From assembly GCA_030684755.1 (NCBI GenBank), contig JAUXXN010000372.1, positions 1 to 6,400 of the forward strand: a stretch of DNA of 6,400 nucleotides, in the 5' to 3' direction. Positions within the stretch are counted from its first letter, which is position 1; the number at the start of each line of letters is the position of its first letter. Both the position numbers and the translations under genes were made by a program. The stretch is from Hydrogenophaga sp. (GTDB lineage Bacteria > Pseudomonadota > Gammaproteobacteria > Burkholderiales > Burkholderiaceae_C). This document shows, piece by piece, positions 1-6,005 of the stretch. The notes beneath the pieces were generated by a model. The model had not been told where the DNA came from and did no database searches. It was given only the letters and a program-made list of their open reading frames with translations.

Positions 1-1
1 C

Positions 2-361
2 CTTCGCTTGGGAGCAACCAATGTCGGATGCATCACGCTGGAAGACCTTTCGCGCATGAAACCTACATCGCTGCTGGTCAACACATCCCGGGCCGAGCTC
101 ATTGCGCCAGAAGCCCTGCTGGCAGGACTGAACCGTGGACGCCCTGGGATGGCCGCTGTGGACGTGTTCGAATCCGAGCCCATTCTTCAAGGACATGCCC
201 TGCTAAGGCTCGAAAACTGCATTTGTACGCCGCACATAGGCTATGTCGAACAGGACAACTACGAAACCTACTTTGAGGCGGCCTTCGACAATGTCGTCAA
301 TTACATCAAGGGCACGCCCACCAACATCGTGAACCCAGGCTCGTTGCAAGTTCGGCGCTGA
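2..361 (+). CDS. D-2-hydroxyacid dehydrogenase (NAD-binding), C-terminal part; 5' end outside the window
   Basis: About 119 codons of an enzyme that reduces 2-keto acids to D-2-hydroxy acids, or the reverse, with NAD(P). The reading frame is already open at the first bases, so the start lies upstream of the window; an internal TTG at position 8 is not the real start. Visible family hallmarks are the NTSRAELI stretch with the conserved substrate-binding Arg, the VDVFESEP stretch with the conserved Glu, and CTPHIGYVEQ with the catalytic His. Together these form the end of the Rossmann-type cofactor domain and the return to the catalytic domain. The C-terminal IVNP motif is typical of phosphoglycerate-dehydrogenase-like members. 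The substrate cannot be decided, because the N-terminal half is missing and the family includes PGDH, glyoxylate/hydroxypyruvate reductases and others. It ends with TGA; no clear terminator follows. Confidence 0.88.
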   Translation, partial: LRLGATNVGCITLEDLSRMKPTSLLVNTSRAELIAPEALLAGLNRGRPGMAAVDVFESEPILQGHALLRLENCICTPHIGYVEQDNYETYFEAAFDNVVNYIKGTPTNIVNPGSLQVRR

Positions 362-460
362 CCCAGCATCAACTTCAATTTGCGTGTTGACGGCCTGCAA
401 ACGGTGCCACGTCAAGAGAGCGTTCGAAATATTCGCCGCTGTGTCACACCTCTGAAACAA

Positions 461-489
461 CCGTATAAACCGTATAAACGATTTATACT
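461..489 (+). promoter_or_regulatory. Putative operator/promoter of the RHH-type gene: three GTATAAA half-sites
   Basis: CCGTATAAA occurs twice in direct tandem (461-469 and 470-478). The second copy forms a perfect 7-base inverted repeat with TTTATAC: arms 472-478 and 482-488, loop CGA. TATACT at 484-489 matches the -10 consensus at five of six positions, and each TATAAA is also -10-like, so the repeats overlap the likely promoter; a good -35 box is not obvious. The downstream gene (start 519) carries a ribbon-helix-helix-like domain. RHH proteins commonly bind short repeated or palindromic sites, often in their own promoters, so autoregulation is a reasonable inference but is unproven. The rest of the 362-518 gap shows no convincing gene. 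Confidence 0.45.
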
Positions 490-518
490 AAAGGGCCTAA
501 CTGTTCAACAAACCTCTC

Positions 519-1052
519 ATGGCCAACACCCAGAACAAGACCCCAACGAAAAAGTCCAAACTCGTTCGCGACAGCTTCACCATCCCCAAAGCAGAATTTG
601 TGGTCATCGAAGACCTGAAAACCCGAGCCATTGCTCTGGGCACGTCGGTGAAAAAAAGTGAATTGCTGCGCGCTGGCCTGAAACTTTTGCAAGGCCTGAA
701 CGACAGCGCCTTCAAGGCAGCGCTCGCCGCCGTTCCCACCCTGAAAACAGGTCGCCCCAGCAGCGAAGATCCTGTTGTGCCTGTTGTGCCTGTTGTGCCT
801 GCTGTCGAAACGGCAAAACCTGCCCGAAAACCCGTTACCCGCAAAACGGTGATCGCCAAACCCGCCGTGAAAATAGCCACAAAAGTCACGGCAAAACCAG
901 CCACACCAGCCTTGGTAAAGCCTGCAGCCAAACCAACCGTGAAAACGCCAGCCAAGCGCGTGTCGGCACCTAAAGTTGCGCCAGTTCAAGCAACACAGCC
1001 AACCTCCCCGGCGCTTGCAGCAGAGTCACCAGCACAACTCCAAAGCAACTAA
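519..1052 (+). CDS. RHH-like DNA-binding-type protein with histone-H1-like Lys/Ala/Pro tail
   Basis: A 177-residue protein with two parts. Residues about 15-80 are a compact domain with a short strand-like segment (RDSFTIP, 17-23), a helix (about 24-40) and a second helix starting VKKSELLRAGLKLL (44-57). This pattern resembles the ribbon-helix-helix fold and recurs in small uncharacterised burkholderial proteins. Residues about 85-177 form a low-complexity, aromatic-free tail dominated by Ala, Pro, Val, Thr and Lys, with 12 Lys and 3 Arg against 2 Glu. The AKPA/VKPA-like units recall histone H1 and AlgP-type bacterial tails. The expected role is nucleoid association or transcription control, acting on DNA in the cytoplasm; this is inference. 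The ATG at 519 is chosen because the Lys-rich lead-in to the domain begins there. No strong Shine-Dalgarno is visible: AAAGG at 490-494 is too far away. The gene is convergent with sixA and has its own upstream repeat cluster. Confidence 0.75.
   Translation: MANTQNKTPTKKSKLVRDSFTIPKAEFVVIEDLKTRAIALGTSVKKSELLRAGLKLLQGLNDSAFKAALAAVPTLKTGRPSSEDPVVPVVPVVPAVETAKPARKPVTRKTVIAKPAVKIATKVTAKPATPALVKPAAKPTVKTPAKRVSAPKVAPVQATQPTSPALAAESPAQLQSN
771..806 (+). repeat. In-frame 9-base tandem repeat (four units, the last diverged)
   Basis: CCTGTTGTG is repeated exactly at 771-779, 780-788 and 789-797, followed by the variant CCTGCTGTC at 798-806. The unit is codon-aligned and encodes Pro-Val-Val three times and then Pro-Ala-Val, at the hinge between the RHH-like domain and the basic tail. 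Because the unit is a multiple of three, copy-number change would alter linker length without breaking the frame. Confidence 0.85.
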
Positions 1053-1091
1053 AGCGCTTCTTTGCGCCGCGCCGCGACAAAGGCGCTTTTT
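1051..1091. terminator. Rho-independent terminator between convergent genes
   Basis: AAAGCGC (1051-1057) pairs perfectly with GCGCTTT (1083-1089). Inside, after a TT bulge, CTTTG (1060-1064) pairs with CAAAG (1078-1082), and CGC (1065-1067) can pair with GCG (1074-1076). On the plus strand the hairpin ends in five T residues (1087-1091), directly after the TAA of the RHH-type gene, so it is well placed as that gene's terminator. It also begins where the sixA stop codon lies on the other strand. In that direction the T-run is short, so termination of the minus-strand operon is probable but less well supported. Confidence 0.75.
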
Positions 1092-1572
1092 AAAGGAGCT
1101 CGGGTGTCTGTACCGTAACCAGTACAGTCTGTACCACACCATTGCGCTCGCGCTGGCGAAACCACCAGACTGCCCCTTTTTTTATCGGGCAGTCGGCTTC
1201 GGTCAGACCCATCAACTGCGCAATCACCTGTCCCAGGGTAGGCTGGTGGCCCACCACCACCACCGGCAACTTGCCGTGGGGCCACTGCGCAAGCGCCAGC
1301 AGGGCGAGCGGGTCTCCGTCGGGAGACAGCTCATCGCACATTTTGTATTTGCGCCCCAAAGCGATTGCCGTTTGTTCGGTGCGTTGCGCTGGGCTGCTCA
1401 GCACCCGGGCTGCTGCCGGCAACTGCCGGTCGAGCCAAGCAGCCATGCGCACGGCTTGCTTTTCTCCGCGTTGCGTCAGGCGGCGTGCCAAGTCTTTGGT
1501 GTCACCCTGACGACCCTGCAACGGATCGGGGTGCTCATGGGCTTCGGCGTGACGCCACAAAATCAGATCCAT
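1090..1572 (-). CDS. sixA: Phosphohistidine phosphatase SixA (histidine phosphatase superfamily)
   Basis: A 160-residue cytoplasmic phosphatase, about the same length as E. coli SixA (161). The N-terminal LWRHAEA motif supplies the catalytic His8 with Arg7, SSPAQRTEQTA supplies Arg64, and VVVVGHQPTL supplies the second pocket His109, which is the full core set of the RHG/histidine phosphatase fold without extra lid domains. Family members remove phosphate from phosphohistidine. E. coli SixA acts on the nitrogen-PTS phosphocarrier NPr and was first linked to the ArcB phosphotransfer domain; the partner here is unknown. The ATG lies 6 bases after the ppk1 stop. An AAAGG ribosome-binding sequence is built into the last ppk1 codons, so co-transcription and translational coupling with ppk1 are likely. 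The stop lies at the shared terminator. Confidence 0.92.
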   Translation of the reverse strand: MDLILWRHAEAHEHPDPLQGRQGDTKDLARRLTQRGEKQAVRMAAWLDRQLPAAARVLSSPAQRTEQTAIALGRKYKMCDELSPDGDPLALLALAQWPHGKLPVVVVGHQPTLGQVIAQLMGLTEADCPIKKGAVWWFRQRERNGVVQTVLVTVQTPELL

Positions 1573-1578
1573 GTGTGA

Positions 1579-3657
1579 TCAACCTTTGCTGCCATAACGT
1601 GCCATCAAGGTGGTTTGCGCCGAATGCATCACCGAACGGGTTCTGCCAGTACCCGTCAGACCTGCGGGCACATACGATCCATTGGGCTGCAACAGCCAAG
1701 CGTCTTTGGTGTCGTGCAAATAAGCGTTGATGCACTCGTCCATGATGCGGTGTCGCAGTGCCGGGTCGGTCACTGGCCAGGCCAGTTCCACCCGACGCAG
1801 CATGTTGCGGTTCATCCAGTCCGCGCTGGAAAGCCACAGTTCCTCGACCGTGTCGACACGGAAAAAGCACACCCGTGAATGCTCAAGCAGGCGCCCAATC
1901 ACCGAGCGGATACGCACGTTGTCGGTCACGCCCGGCACCTGTGCAGGCAAGATGCAAGCTCCTCGCACGATGAGATCGATCTTGGCGCCCTGCTGCGAAG
2001 CGTGGGCCAGTGCCCGAGCCAGGGGCTCGTCCGTGAGCGCATTCATTTTCAACACAATACGGGCCTCTTTGCCATCCCGTGCGGCTGCACCCACCGCCTC
2101 CACTTTCTCCAACATCGACTTGTGCAGGTGAAACGGGGCGATCAGCGCTTTGTTGAGCTTGGGCAGCCGGTTCTGACTGGCCAGGTGCAAGAAAATCTGC
2201 TCCAGATCGGAGGTCAACGCGTCGTCGGCCGTCAGGTAACTCAGGTCGGTATAGAGCCGTGCGGTCCCGGGGTTGTAGTTGCCCGTCGATATGTGGCCAT
2301 AGCGGCGCAAACGCCCCTCTTCGCGCCGTGTCACCAGCAGCATTTTGGCGTGGGTTTTCAGGCCCACCACACCATAAACCACCTGCGCGCCCACCGATTC
2401 CAAGCGTTCGGCGTAGTTGATGTTGGCTTCTTCGTCAAAGCGCGCCTTAAGCTCAACCACCGCCGTCACCTCTTTGCCACGTCGCACCGCTTCGCGCAGC
2501 AGGTTCATCAGCTCTGACTTGGCACCGGTGCGGTAAATGGTCTGTTTGATCGCCAGCACATTCGGGTCTTCCACCGCTTCCCGGAGAAAAGCCAGCACAG
2601 CGTCAAAGCTTTCATAGGGCTGGTGAATCAGCACATCGCCCTGTTGCAGGCGCTCAAAGTACGATTGACCTGGCGTCAGCTGCACCGGCCAGCCTCCTTG
2701 GAAACCTTCAAAACGCAGCGCTGGTGCATCCACTTGGTCAATCAACTGATTCAGGCGCACCAGATTCACTGGACCCGGCACGCGGTACAGCGCCTCAATG
2801 GGCAGCGCAAATTGGACCTGCAAAAAATGGGAAAGAAATTCGGAGCAACCCGCTGACACCTCAAGCCGCAGGGCTTCGCCATAGTGGCGCTGCTGTAGGC
2901 CTTTGCGCAAGGCGGTGCGTAGGTTTTTGACCTCTTCCTCGTCCACGGCCAGATCGGAATGGCGGGTGACACGGAACTGGGAAAATTCGGTAACTTGGCG
3001 GCCTGGGAACAGGTCGGTCAAGTGCGAACGGATCAAGCTTGAAATAGAGACAAAGTGCGTCTGTTTGGAGCCCTTGATGGGCGGCATGCGAAAAAAGCGC
3101 GGCAAGATGCGTGGCACCTTGACGATGGCAATTTCATTTTCACGTCCAAAAGCGTCTTTACCTGTAAGGCGCACGATGAAGTTGAGCGACTTGTTGGCCA
3201 CCTGGGGAAACGGGTGAGCTGGGTCCAGGCCCACAGGCATCAGCAGCGGCTGCACTTCACGCACAAAAAATTCTTTCACCCAGCGGCGCTGGCGCGGATT
3301 GCGCTCACCGTGCGCCACCAGCTTGATGCCTTTTTTCTCCAGCAAAGGCAACAGCTCGTCGTTGTAGATGGCGTACTGCTGAGCCACCAGCGCATGCACT
3401 TTGGCCGACACCCGGTCGTGCGTTGCTACGGTGTAAAGCCCACGCTGCTCGTTGGTTTTTCGAGCAGCCAGGTGCGGCGCCATGCGCACCTCAAAAAATT
3501 CGTCCAGGTTGCTGGAGACGATACTGAGGTAACGCAGGCGCTCCAACAGGGGCACGTCAGCACGGCGTGCCCAGTCCATAACCCGTTCGTTGAAAGCCAG
3601 GATGCTGTGGTCGCGATCCAAAAAATGCAGGCGGTTGTTGTGGCTGTTGGCGCTCAT
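1579..3657 (-). CDS. ppk1: Polyphosphate kinase 1 (PPK1)
   Basis: A 692-residue enzyme (E. coli: 688) that reversibly transfers the ATP gamma-phosphate onto long-chain polyphosphate through a phosphohistidine intermediate. All four regions are present: N domain with SSNLDEFF (ATP-contacting Asn50), head domain, and two phospholipase-D-like C domains. Key residues sit one position after E. coli numbering: metal-binding Arg376 (YRTG) and Arg406 (ARFDEE), phosphorylated His436 (KTHAK), His455 (YGHISTGNYN), Tyr469 (LYTD), Arg565 (LIVRG) and His593 (LEHSR). It therefore looks fully active. The ATG at 3657 is chosen because the conserved protein starts just after it and a weak ACGGGA precedes it. 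An in-frame GTG at 3687 would add ten residues, but the AGAGGGA before it is too close to serve well. The gene leads the ppk1-sixA pair and is preceded by a probable Pho box. No ppx gene is present in the window. Confidence 0.97.
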   Translation of the reverse strand: MSANSHNNRLHFLDRDHSILAFNERVMDWARRADVPLLERLRYLSIVSSNLDEFFEVRMAPHLAARKTNEQRGLYTVATHDRVSAKVHALVAQQYAIYNDELLPLLEKKGIKLVAHGERNPRQRRWVKEFFVREVQPLLMPVGLDPAHPFPQVANKSLNFIVRLTGKDAFGRENEIAIVKVPRILPRFFRMPPIKGSKQTHFVSISSLIRSHLTDLFPGRQVTEFSQFRVTRHSDLAVDEEEVKNLRTALRKGLQQRHYGEALRLEVSAGCSEFLSHFLQVQFALPIEALYRVPGPVNLVRLNQLIDQVDAPALRFEGFQGGWPVQLTPGQSYFERLQQGDVLIHQPYESFDAVLAFLREAVEDPNVLAIKQTIYRTGAKSELMNLLREAVRRGKEVTAVVELKARFDEEANINYAERLESVGAQVVYGVVGLKTHAKMLLVTRREEGRLRRYGHISTGNYNPGTARLYTDLSYLTADDALTSDLEQIFLHLASQNRLPKLNKALIAPFHLHKSMLEKVEAVGAAARDGKEARIVLKMNALTDEPLARALAHASQQGAKIDLIVRGACILPAQVPGVTDNVRIRSVIGRLLEHSRVCFFRVDTVEELWLSSADWMNRNMLRRVELAWPVTDPALRHRIMDECINAYLHDTKDAWLLQPNGSYVPAGLTGTGRTRSVMHSAQTTLMARYGSKG

Positions 3658-3727
3658 GGTTCCCGTCAAATAGCGCGGACGCTGCACGTCCCTCTGACAA
3701 GCAACGCCGATAAATTTATATTTGACG

Positions 3728-3761
3728 ATTATTCAACGGTTTGATGACACCGGCGTGACCG
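3728..3761 (-). promoter_or_regulatory. Probable PhoB-binding site (Pho box) and -10 element of ppk1
   Basis: On the minus strand, CGGTCAC (3761-3755), a 4-base spacer GCCG and GTGTCAT (3750-3744) form two direct repeats with 11-base periodicity. Against the Pho box half-site CTGTCA(T/C) they match at six of seven positions each. Exactly 10 bases further downstream is AATAAT (3733-3728), five of six matches to the -10 consensus and at the spacing seen in the E. coli phoA promoter, where the Pho box replaces the -35. The site lies in the 107-base gap between the glycosyltransferase stop and the ppk1 start, in the correct orientation. A second AT-rich patch (TATAAA, 3720-3715, inside the palindrome ATAAATTTAT at 3710-3719) could provide an alternative -10. 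Phosphate-starvation induction of ppk1 and sixA is the inferred role. Confidence 0.65.
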
Positions 3762-3764
3762 TTT

Positions 3765-4856
3765 TCAACGATGCATCACCAAGTCGATTCTAGATTTGCT
3801 ATGTTTGGCACCGGAACGCCAACGATACGGCGCCTGTACTGGGGGCGGCAAGACAGCCAGCAAAGAAACAAACCGCTCGGCGGCGGCACGGCAGCCAAAC
3901 CTCATGGCCCTGGACCGGGCCTGGTCACGCGGTATTTTGATCGCCGCTGACCAGGCTTCGTGCAAATCTTCCCGCAGGGCCCCGGCACTGCTGTTTCCCA
4001 CCACCTGCAAAGGGCCGTCAACGGGGAAAGCGGCCACGGGCAAGCCGCAGGCCATGGCTTCCAACATCACCAAGCCAAAGGTTTCGCAGCGGCTGGGAAA
4101 CACCAACACATCGGCTGCGGCGTACACACGAGCCAATTCATGACGAGGCAGAACCCCAAGCCAATGGACATTGGGATAACGCTCACGCAGCGCGGCCTCC
4201 ATCGGGCCCACGCCGCAGACCACTTTGCTGCCAGGTACATCCATTTCCAGAAAAGCTTCAATATTTTTATCTGCGGCCACCCGGCCTACGCACAGGCTCA
4301 CAGGTCGGGCCAAGTGACCCAGCGATGGATACTCAGTGGCATCGCGCTCAAAAGCAAACAGGCGTGTGTCCACGCCATGGGCCCATTCGCTCAGATGGTG
4401 AAAGCCTTTGCTTTGTAACATCTGCATCACCCCCAACGTGGGCACCATCACCGCACTGCTAGGGCCATGGAAGCGGCGCAACAGTGCGTAACTCCACGCC
4501 AAAGGGATGCCCAACGTTGTGCGCAAAATATCGGGAAACTTGGTGTGAAAGGCGGTCGTGAAGGATCGATGGCTTCGCAAACAGTGCCGCCGGGCGGCCC
4601 AACCCAATGGTCCTTCGGTGGCAATGTGAATGGCATCGGCCTGCGCAGCATCCATCATCTGGCTGAGCTTGCGGCCCGCAAACAAGGCAAGTCCAAGGTT
4701 CACAGCGCCCGGGCAAGGCCAAGTGCGAAATTGCCCCGGATGAACCACGACCACCTCGTGACCCTGCGCCTGTAATTCTCGGACCAGCTCTACCAAAGTG
4801 GTCACGACACCGCTCACTTGCGGCTGCCACGCATCGGTAATCAACAGAATTTTCAT
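3765..4856 (-). CDS. Glycosyltransferase, GT4 family (GT-B fold), candidate glycolipid glycosyltransferase
   Basis: A 363-residue retaining glycosyltransferase with two Rossmann-like domains. N-terminal acceptor domain: MKILLITDAW start, the glycine-containing SGVVTT loop (15-20) and HTKFPDI (104-110). C-terminal nucleotide-sugar domain: GRVAADKN (191-198), GVGP (215-218) and the EX7E motif (Glu258 and Glu266 in ETFGLVMLE). No signal peptide or membrane segment is evident, so it probably acts at the inner face of the membrane on lipid acceptors. It resembles MgtA/SqdX/Agt-like GT4 enzymes, some of which glycosylate diacylglycerol; the exact sugar and acceptor cannot be read from the sequence. 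The start is supported by AGAGGGAG about seven bases upstream of the ATG. It lies 72 bases after the OlsB-like gene on the same strand, suggesting an operon for phosphorus-free membrane lipids. A role in polysaccharide or other glycoconjugate synthesis remains possible. Confidence 0.85.
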   Translation of the reverse strand: MKILLITDAWQPQVSGVVTTLVELVRELQAQGHEVVVVHPGQFRTWPCPGAVNLGLALFAGRKLSQMMDAAQADAIHIATEGPLGWAARRHCLRSHRSFTTAFHTKFPDILRTTLGIPLAWSYALLRRFHGPSSAVMVPTLGVMQMLQSKGFHHLSEWAHGVDTRLFAFERDATEYPSLGHLARPVSLCVGRVAADKNIEAFLEMDVPGSKVVCGVGPMEAALRERYPNVHWLGVLPRHELARVYAAADVLVFPSRCETFGLVMLEAMACGLPVAAFPVDGPLQVVGNSSAGALREDLHEAWSAAIKIPRDQARSRAMRFGCRAAAERFVSLLAVLPPPVQAPYRWRSGAKHSKSRIDLVMHR

Positions 4857-4928
4857 TTTTGTCTCCCTCTTTGTAGCGCTTGAACCTTGCTCCCAGCCTG
4901 ATCAGCACGCGAAACACGGCCCCCCAGA

Positions 4929-5798
4929 TCAAACACCCAAGAAGTGCTTGCGGTATCGGCTGGGCAGGTCCGAAATGCGCATGATCATAGGCAGGTCGGC
5001 AGCGTTGAAATCTGGGTCCCAGGCCGGTGGCCCCATGACTTTGGCACCCAGGCGCAAGTAGCCTTTGATCAGCGCAGGTGGTTCGACGTCCAGGGTGTTG
5101 TCCAACCTGTCTATGGGCAAGGGCAACCGTGGACGCACATGGCAGTCAATGGGCGCGAGGTGGGTGGCCTTGAGTTGTCGCCAAATGCTGGCAGCAGCAT
5201 GGCCGCCGCCCACCATGCCATGCGGGCCTTCGTGCTGCATGGGAATGCTGGCGCAACCGATCATGGTGTCGAGTTGGTTGCGCACCATGAAAGCCGCCAG
5301 CGCGCCCCAAAGCGCCATGATCACACCGCCGTGGCGGTGGTCGCGGTGCACACAGCTGCGGCCCAGTTCGACCATGCGCTCCCGAACATTGCGCAGGCGG
5401 GTGAGGTCAAATTCGGTGTCGCTGTAAGTGCTGCCCACACGCTTGGCTTGGGCGGGTGTGAGCACGCGGTAGGTACCAATGACTTGGCGGGTAGCGGTTT
5501 CGCGTACCAGCAGATGTTCGCAAAAGTCGTCGAACAGGTCCACATCGTGGCCAGGAAACGCGGTGGATAGGTTCGCGCCCATTTCACCAGCAAACACACT
5601 GTGGCGCAGCATCTGAGCTTCGCGCACCTCATCCAAATGCCGCGCCCAGGAAACTTCTATCCCGGCCGATGCCGACTGCGCCACAGCAGGTAGGTTCGCC
5701 AAGGGTTGCCGGTTGAAGTCTGTGCGCTGCGGATGATGCAGGGTCCGCAAAATCGACGCCGACGACAAATCCAGCGTGGGCGTGGGTAACTCTTTCAT
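4929..5798 (-). CDS. OlsB-like GNAT N-acyltransferase (ornithine lipid synthesis candidate)
   Basis: A 289-residue protein of the size and motif order of L-ornithine N-alpha-acyltransferase (OlsB), which joins a 3-hydroxyacyl chain from acyl-ACP to ornithine to make lyso-ornithine lipid. Visible family blocks: LRHSVFAGEMG (64-74), DLFDDFCEHLLV (87-98), VIGTYRVLTP (106-115), VELGRSCVHRDHRHGGVIMALW (143-164, the acyl-donor-binding core), GCASIPM (181-187), PALIKGYLRLGAKVMGPPAWD (241-261) and the terminal RYRKHF. The first 45 or so residues are poorly conserved in character. The start is supported by AGAGGAG (5813-5807) upstream of the ATG. The O-acyltransferase partner OlsA is not in the window. 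The gene heads the minus-strand block and is followed by the glycosyltransferase. Its family also contains related hemolysin-like acyltransferases, so the ornithine substrate is likely but not certain. Confidence 0.75.
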   Translation of the reverse strand: MKELPTPTLDLSSASILRTLHHPQRTDFNRQPLANLPAVAQSASAGIEVSWARHLDEVREAQMLRHSVFAGEMGANLSTAFPGHDVDLFDDFCEHLLVRETATRQVIGTYRVLTPAQAKRVGSTYSDTEFDLTRLRNVRERMVELGRSCVHRDHRHGGVIMALWGALAAFMVRNQLDTMIGCASIPMQHEGPHGMVGGGHAAASIWRQLKATHLAPIDCHVRPRLPLPIDRLDNTLDVEPPALIKGYLRLGAKVMGPPAWDPDFNAADLPMIMRISDLPSRYRKHFLGV

Positions 5799-5857
5799 TA
5801 GAAATGCTCCTCTGGTCCGTCACCAAGTGATGACATCCATCATTTTTGAGGGCTGCC

Positions 5858-5875
5858 GTGACGCGACCATGGCAA
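5858..5875 (-). promoter_or_regulatory. Weak Pho-box-like repeat upstream of the OlsB-like gene
   Basis: On the minus strand TTGCCAT, a 4-base spacer GGTC and GCGTCAC have the 7-4-7 layout of a Pho box, each half matching CTGTCA(T/C) at five of seven positions. AAAAAT (four of six matches to a -10) follows after 10 bases. It is much weaker than the site before ppk1 and could be chance. It gains some weight because two further TGTCAT hexamers (5835-5830 and 5896-5891) lie in the same 248-base divergent region. Confidence 0.22.
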
Positions 5876-5977
5876 CTACATGGCTTTTTCATGACATTTT
5901 TGATGCTGAATCCGAGCAGATCTTGTTAGGTTTACGCCGCTTGGTCAGTTCTCCTGCTTGGCTTCAATGAGCACGAC

Positions 5978-6005
5978 TTCACATCGCCGATGTCCATGCT
6001 ATCTT
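5978..6005 (+). promoter_or_regulatory. Candidate sigma70-type promoter for the membrane-protein gene
   Basis: TTCACA (5978-5983) matches the -35 consensus at five of six positions. After a 16-base spacer, TATCTT (6000-6005) matches the -10 at four of six. This would start transcription about 30-35 bases before the ATG at 6047. It is a plausible fit by position only. Confidence 0.3.

Noticed and set aside
441..458. Pho-box-like pair GTGTCAC / CTGAAAC upstream of the RHH-type gene
   Set aside because: The second half is poor and no -10-like hexamer lies at the required 10-base spacing; the GTATAAA repeats explain this promoter better.
483..989. Long minus-strand frames opposite the RHH/H1-tail gene, rich in Gly, Phe and Arg or in Ala, Val and Gly
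   Set aside because: They are complements of the Lys/Ala/Pro-rich tail; low-complexity codons keep antisense frames open. No recognisable domain or ribosome-binding site.
3658..3687. Upstream GTG start adding ten residues to PPK1
   Set aside because: The ribosome-binding-like AGAGGGA is only a base or two from the GTG, the extra residues do not resemble PPK1, and the ATG at 3657 gives the usual family length and residue numbering.
3055..3744. 229-codon plus-strand frame antisense to the ppk1 5' region
   Set aside because: It lies almost wholly opposite well-conserved PPK1 sequence, has no family features, and would run through the ppk1 promoter.
4459..4932. Minus-strand frame starting at the OlsB-like stop and running into the glycosyltransferase gene
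   Set aside because: The first 25 or so codons (basic, hydrophobic) looked like a possible small protein, but the frame continues as an out-of-frame reading of the conserved glycosyltransferase and has no stop in the gap.
4944..5570. 208-codon plus-strand frame opposite the OlsB-like gene
   Set aside because: A His/Val/Ala-rich antisense shadow of a gene with clear family motifs.
5819..5834. Short palindrome TCAC-CAA-GTGA just upstream of the OlsB-like ribosome-binding site
   Set aside because: Only four base pairs of perfect stem; expected by chance and without a supporting context.
5629..5892. Minus-strand frame starting MKKPCSCHG that overlaps the start of the OlsB-like gene
   Set aside because: No ribosome-binding site, no recognisable domain, and the overlap with OlsB coding sequence in another frame marks it as a shadow.
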